Of a stretch of 64,000 nucleotides of DNA, positions 59,885 to 64,000 are shown one piece after another. The position numbers and the translations under genes are program-made. Below the pieces are notes generated by a model. It searched no databases. It was given only the letters and a program-made list of their open reading frames with translations, and had not been told where the DNA came from. This stretch comes from Maratus speciosus (lineage: Eukaryota > Arthropoda > Arachnida > Araneae > Salticidae). Within the stretch, counting starts at the first letter, position 1, and every line of letters starts with the position of its first letter. Location: positions 21,289,874 through 21,353,873 of the forward strand of contig OZ010795.1 in NCBI GenBank assembly GCA_963932465.1. The letters are read 5' to 3'.

Positions 59885-60010
59885 AAAGTCCTTCAGAGCA
59901 ATAAGACGGTAAAATTTTTATCGCTCACTATATTTCGACTGGCGAATTTCAAAAACCGTGTTTGATAAACACAGTGCTCTTTTCAGTTCTTTAAAAAATA
60001 ACGCGATTCT
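59885..60010 (-). mobile_element. Possible PLE-type 3' end remnant
   Basis: The minus strand reads CTGAAAAGAGCACTGTGTTT, a hairpin ACTGTGTTT/AAACACGGT, then CCAGTCGAAATATAGTGAGC and ATAAAAATTTTACCGTC. The layout (CTGA, structured stem, GTCGAAA) recalls the ends of Penelope-type elements seen elsewhere in the window. No coding sequence accompanies it. Confidence 0.3.
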
Positions 60011-60049
60011 AGAACAAAATACAATCTAAATTTTTTAAAGGTGATTCCA

Positions 60050-60303
60050 CAATGTTAAGAATTAAACTTTCAAAATGCTAAGAAGTAATTATTTACAATG
60101 CTAAGAAGTAAATTTTCACAATACTAAGAGGTAAACTTTCACAATCCTTAGAAGTAGAATTTCATACAGCTGAAAAAGTAAAATTTCAGAATGCCAAGAA
60201 GTAAAATTACACAATGCTAACAGGTAAACCTTTTCAATATTAAGAAGTAAACTTTCTCAGTGCTGAAAAGTAAAATTTGACAACATTAAGTAGTCAGAAG
60301 TTA
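60050..60303 (+). repeat. 23 bp minisatellite, about 11 units
   Basis: The consensus is close to CAATGCTAAGAAGTAAACTTT plus two bases, repeated about eleven times with visible divergence and very constant length. No spacers, so this is not a CRISPR. Confidence 0.9.
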
Positions 60304-62059
60304 CCTGCTCAGTGAATCTACTGAAACTAAAGTTGTGCATTTTTGCTAATTATGTGCTGATTAAAGAAGATCTGGTTCTAAATATGTTTGATAATTTTTG
60401 TTATGTTACAAAATTTTATGTTAGTTTTTATTCAGGCACACACACAACATCAACAACAGTAAATGGCCTTTCCACTGGCCATTTCAAAACTTTTTAATAA
60501 CTCTATTATTAATAACTGAATAAAGTGTCTAAAATTCGCCTCCCTCGTTAAATTTCGGGCTTAGCGCTGATACGTCTTATTACGTTTATGAAAGACACTT
60601 CTTCTTCCAAATGAACCTCTTGATATGAAATGACAGTAATTATTATTATTACTTTGAAGAAAAATTATTCATCGTTTTCATTAAAATTTAAAACTTGATG
60701 CGAACTGGTATAAAATACATGACTGACACATATAGATTGAAGAATGTTTTACACTCTCAAGTTATTTATTATATGAGAATTTCATCGTTTGGCCAGGTGT
60801 GATGAACAGATGTTTGTTATTCTTAAATTCGTACCACTTAAATCTGCAATAAACTGTCACCAAGAAGTGACAATTCTAGATAATACGAGAAAAGTACTTA
60901 CAATCGAACCTTTTACATTTACTCTATTATTCTTTCCTATAACAGATAAGCTGAAGCATTTTGAAAAAAAAAAAATATTCCGTATTGCAGAAGGTGTCAC
61001 TCAAAATAACATGAGACGTTAAACAGATATTTTAAGAGTATCTGAAGTGATAAATACTTTCGAAGAAATGGAATTTTGTTGTCAAGCTTACCCAAGTCTT
61101 TTTCAAGTAATCCTCTCTTCAAATGATTTACAGGGTGTCCTATAATTTCAGTCCCATTTCAAAACTCCATAAAAAGTTTTCAGCTTTCATTAGAGTGCGG
61201 ATTCATTTTCAATTCAAATGATTTACTCTGATTAATTTTCACTGCAATTCATTTTATTCTTAAATAAGTTTTAATATATATTCAGCAAGATGGTGTTCCC
61301 TAACAAACACTCAACTTATCGCCATTCTTTATCCTTTTTCTTCGAATATTAAAAAAATAGAAATATATTGCTTCTTGGAAAGTTAGAGCACAGTTTATTT
61401 TTTTTTCTTATTAAATTCGCTGTGCTTTTCTACTTATAGTTTTGGGGATCTGAATTATTATCAAGAGGATAAAAATACTTTAGAATATTTTAATTATTTC
61501 CACTTTATAGCCAAAAATTACTATTGTGTAAACCATATAGCTAATGATCAATTCTCTTTTTAAGGTTAAAAAATAGATGCTTGCAGATTCTAGGAACCTC
61601 GCTCTGCTGTTTGCATTTTCGACCTAAAACATAAAAGCATTTGAAAATCAAAATTTCTTAAAAACTCTGTTATAACCATAGAAAAATTATTCATGTTAAA
61701 TATAATAATTTAAAAAATATTACATTGTAGAAAAAGACACATTATTAGCATAGAAACAAGAAAAGGGTTAACAAATTTTAAATGATGAGTATTCTGTGAC
61801 AAAGAAATTATACGGGAGTTTCATCATAATCTTCTCTTCTTTTTCTCTTTTGATTGATTTTGATAGAATTCATTTTCTTTCGACTTGACACTCTTTCAAC
61901 AATGAGAACCAAAAATGATATAAAATAGCCAGTCAGAAGGATTATAAATGCGGGGGCCATATCTGTAAGCGTGATTTTTCTTTTAGTAGTTTCCGAATTT
62001 GGGAATAGGGATTTTCATCCCATTGATGACAAAAAGATCCATCGCTAGCATATTTCATG
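60304..62059. other. Non-coding stretch
   Basis: Frames at 60312-60497 and 60789-61022 (77 codons) carry no recognised motif. A lone ACAGGGTGTCCTATAATTTC phrase at about 61131 resembles the tip of some DNA transposons, but no partner was found. Confidence 0.45.
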
Positions 62060-62061
62060 TA

Positions 62062-63907
62062 GGGGAGAGTTAGCAATATTTGGACCGCCGCTTTAATTGG
62101 ACCGTTGCCATTCTGTCGTTAATTACAGGAACAGACTCCATCTACCGCTGAAATCCTACTCATCAGAATGACGTCACTCATGATTAGAAGAAGCAACCGC
62201 CTGCCACATGCTGTTTTCAGACAATTTAAAAAAACCTAAAGTTAGCTGTTTTGATCTAATTTTTTCCTACTAAACGTAAGTGAATATTTTAAAACTAAAG
62301 TAAGTTGCTATGTTTTCATATACATATATGAATTTGTCTGTTTATTGCGCATATTTTTCACGCTAATTTGTTTGATTCCGTTTTTGTTCTCAGTCTTGAA
62401 ATTAACTGTTTTAAAAAATGGCGCAGTTGCGGTAATTGGGCCAAATTCAGTTGCTTAAATTGGACCAGATATGCGATCATAAATTTGAAAAGTAAGTAAC
62501 GAATGTCGAGGACGGTACGCTTTGTACACTATTTTTTATATTTTATAATGGAATACTATCTCCATGCAATTTTTTTTTTGTATATCTGGATTAATTTTTT
62601 ATACAGTTTAGACCTATATAAACCTATGCAACATGTCTATGCAATAAATTTAGTTTGCAATGTCTTTTATCTTGTATGTAATTGTATTTATTTTCTTTGA
62701 ATTGTTTATTCCTACGGCATATTTGATTTACAGAGTTGAATTGAAACATGTTCCTCCTGTAGGATATTTGTGATGGAAGGCTTTTTACAGTTCTGAAGGG
62801 TGGAATTATACTTTTTTGCCATTAAAACGCATAAAATCTCAAACCTTGTTGAAAATGTTGAAAAAGATATAGACAAACTGTCTGTAACACCCGTGACAGC
62901 AAAAGCTGTTAAAGATATAGGAAACAAAAAGCAGACAGTAAGTTGTGAAGAAATTGACCTGCAACAAGGCTGCAGCTACAAATCCTTCCCAAAAGCAAAA
63001 AAAATCATTAGAAATGTTATTTCCCTTGCAAAATTCAGTTAAATCAAAGTACAGAAGGAGCCAAAAAACAGTTGTGTTAACATCATCGCCATATAAACTA
63101 AACCTTGAAATGAAAAAAAAAGACAAAAAGGAAGCTTTCACTGCACAAAAGCAATTGGAACATCGAGTTTTAAAAAATAGGCGTTATGCAATTAGCAAGA
63201 AAATGATTGAAGAGAAGAACTACAAACGTAATGTAAAGAAAACTTCAGTTGCAAAAAGAAGTCTGATAATTCAGAATCTAAATAGGAAAATCTAGACAGT
63301 TATGATTGGTTTTGCCTAATTTGTAAGAAAAATAAAATAGCACAAATGACTCGGTGTTCAGATTGCCATATACGGTTCCATGTTGTGTGCGCTGGAAAAT
63401 AAAAACAATAAACAAAATTCATGTATAAGCTTTGCATCACTCCTTACATGATATTCAAGTAACTGATAATTAGTTCCATAATTTCTATTTTTAATTACTC
63501 ATAACTCATACATTTTGATTTAAAACAATTACTCTTATTTTCAGATATTTTATTTCATTATATTTCATTGCTGTTATTTTTGTTTCATTGTTTCATTAAT
63601 CGCAAACTTTGCTTTTAATAAAATTAGTTATATTCCCTAGTCATTAAAACAACCTGATATTATTTGGTCCAATTTAGGAGACTGGTGGTCCAACTTAGGC
63701 GACCAGTTGCTGAATTTGGGCCACTTTTGGTAAATTTTTCAAATTAAAATAAAATTTAAGATTTTCAAAAAGAAATTGATCTAAATATTTATTTAATTAA
63801 TAGATGAATAGATTGACCCTGTGTAATTATCGTTTGCAGATATTCCAAAAATTAAGTGAGTTACACCTGAAAATAAGTGAAGTGGTCCAAATTAGGCTAC
63901 TCTCCCC
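62062..63907 (+). mobile_element. TA-flanked pogo-like element, internally decayed, 1.85 kb
   Basis: TA (62060-62061) precedes GGGGAGAGTTAGCAATATTT. The other end, AAATTAGGCTACTCTCCCC, is followed by TA (63908-63909). Subterminal copies of TTGGACC/GGTCCAA recur (62080, 62096, 62459, 63666, 63689, 63883), as expected for transposase-binding sites. The interior carries the C-terminal tail of a transposase, but not its DNA-binding or DDE domains. Probably a deletion derivative. Confidence 0.8.
62800..63399 (+). pseudogene. C-terminal tail of a pogo-type transposase with zinc finger
   Basis: Three frame segments in series: 62800-63042, 62945-63295 and a segment from 63292 to the TAA at about 63397-63399. 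The middle part is Lys-rich (KKKDKKEA, RRYAISKKM). The last encodes FCLICKKNK and then MTRCSDCHIRFHVVCAG, that is C-x2-C, ten residues, C-x2-C-x4-H-x3-C, a half-PHD-like zinc finger found at the C-terminus of many pogo/Tigger transposases. Two frameshifts are needed to read it through. The HTH and DDE domains are missing. Assignment relies on the finger plus the TA-flanked ends. Confidence 0.5.
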
Positions 63908-64000
63908 TACAAACCTGAAGCCATTATTTTATGTACGAATGAATCCAAGAGATTTTTGCAACAGAAGCCTCTTCGGACCATCATTGAATCCATATTTTCT

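Noticed and set aside
60050..60303. CRISPR-like array
   Set aside because: Units are contiguous with no unique spacers, and the DNA is eukaryotic.
61131..61160. DNA transposon tip ACAGGGTGTCC
   Set aside because: No inverted partner or target duplication was found within reach.

Overview
The window looks like AT-rich, repeat-laden nuclear DNA of an arthropod, most likely an arachnid. This rests on low GC, many (TA)n runs, very sparse coding, two types of Penelope-like retroelement (PLE), and abundant Tc1/mariner-like, pogo-like and fold-back DNA elements. The organism call is inference. There are no operons, ribosome binding sites or bacterial genes. I see no complete host gene, only a few short candidate exons.

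The best supported coding content is retroelement protein. At 6431-7885 (minus) lies a 5'-truncated canonical PLE with reverse transcriptase (RT) followed by a C-terminal GIY-YIG endonuclease, ending in a hammerhead-ribozyme-like module. At 48768-53572 (plus) lies a nearly complete PLE of the opposite domain order. It has a Cys-rich N-terminal GIY-YIG followed by an RT with RGIPMGGS and YIDD motifs, as in the Naiad/Chlamys-type clade. It is broken by two in-frame stops (TAG 49887, TAA 52201) and by a 1.6 kb repeat inserted between its two domains (49956-51558).

Region by region: 1-6430 is mostly featureless, with one dispersed-repeat copy. 9242-13164 may be one 3.9 kb TA-flanked composite element. 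It holds poly-C/poly-A repeats and a recent 1.07 kb tandem duplication that carries a candidate first exon; one copy is intact and the other is broken. 14280-15352 holds degenerate and tandem repeats. 16370-23422 is a 7 kb inverted duplication with arms of 1.6-1.9 kb. 26985-30360 holds fold-back elements, one of them packed with the word GTCAC/GTGAC. 33856-34080 is a mariner transposase fossil. 35099-36376 is a nested inverted-repeat element. 39720-41214 is a Tc1-like non-autonomous element containing a nearly perfect 332 bp palindrome made of two PLE-like ends, with a 14 bp target duplication. 41401-47905 holds dispersed repeats, a 213 bp tandem array and a GC-rich GGCCCGG-word island. 53573-62059 is mostly empty apart from a 23 bp minisatellite. 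62062-63907 is a TA-flanked element with a pogo-type transposase tail ending in a zinc finger.

The pieces do not form a pathway. They record repeated nesting of retroelements and DNA transposons. All percent-identity statements are by eye, and family assignments rest on motifs, not on database searches.
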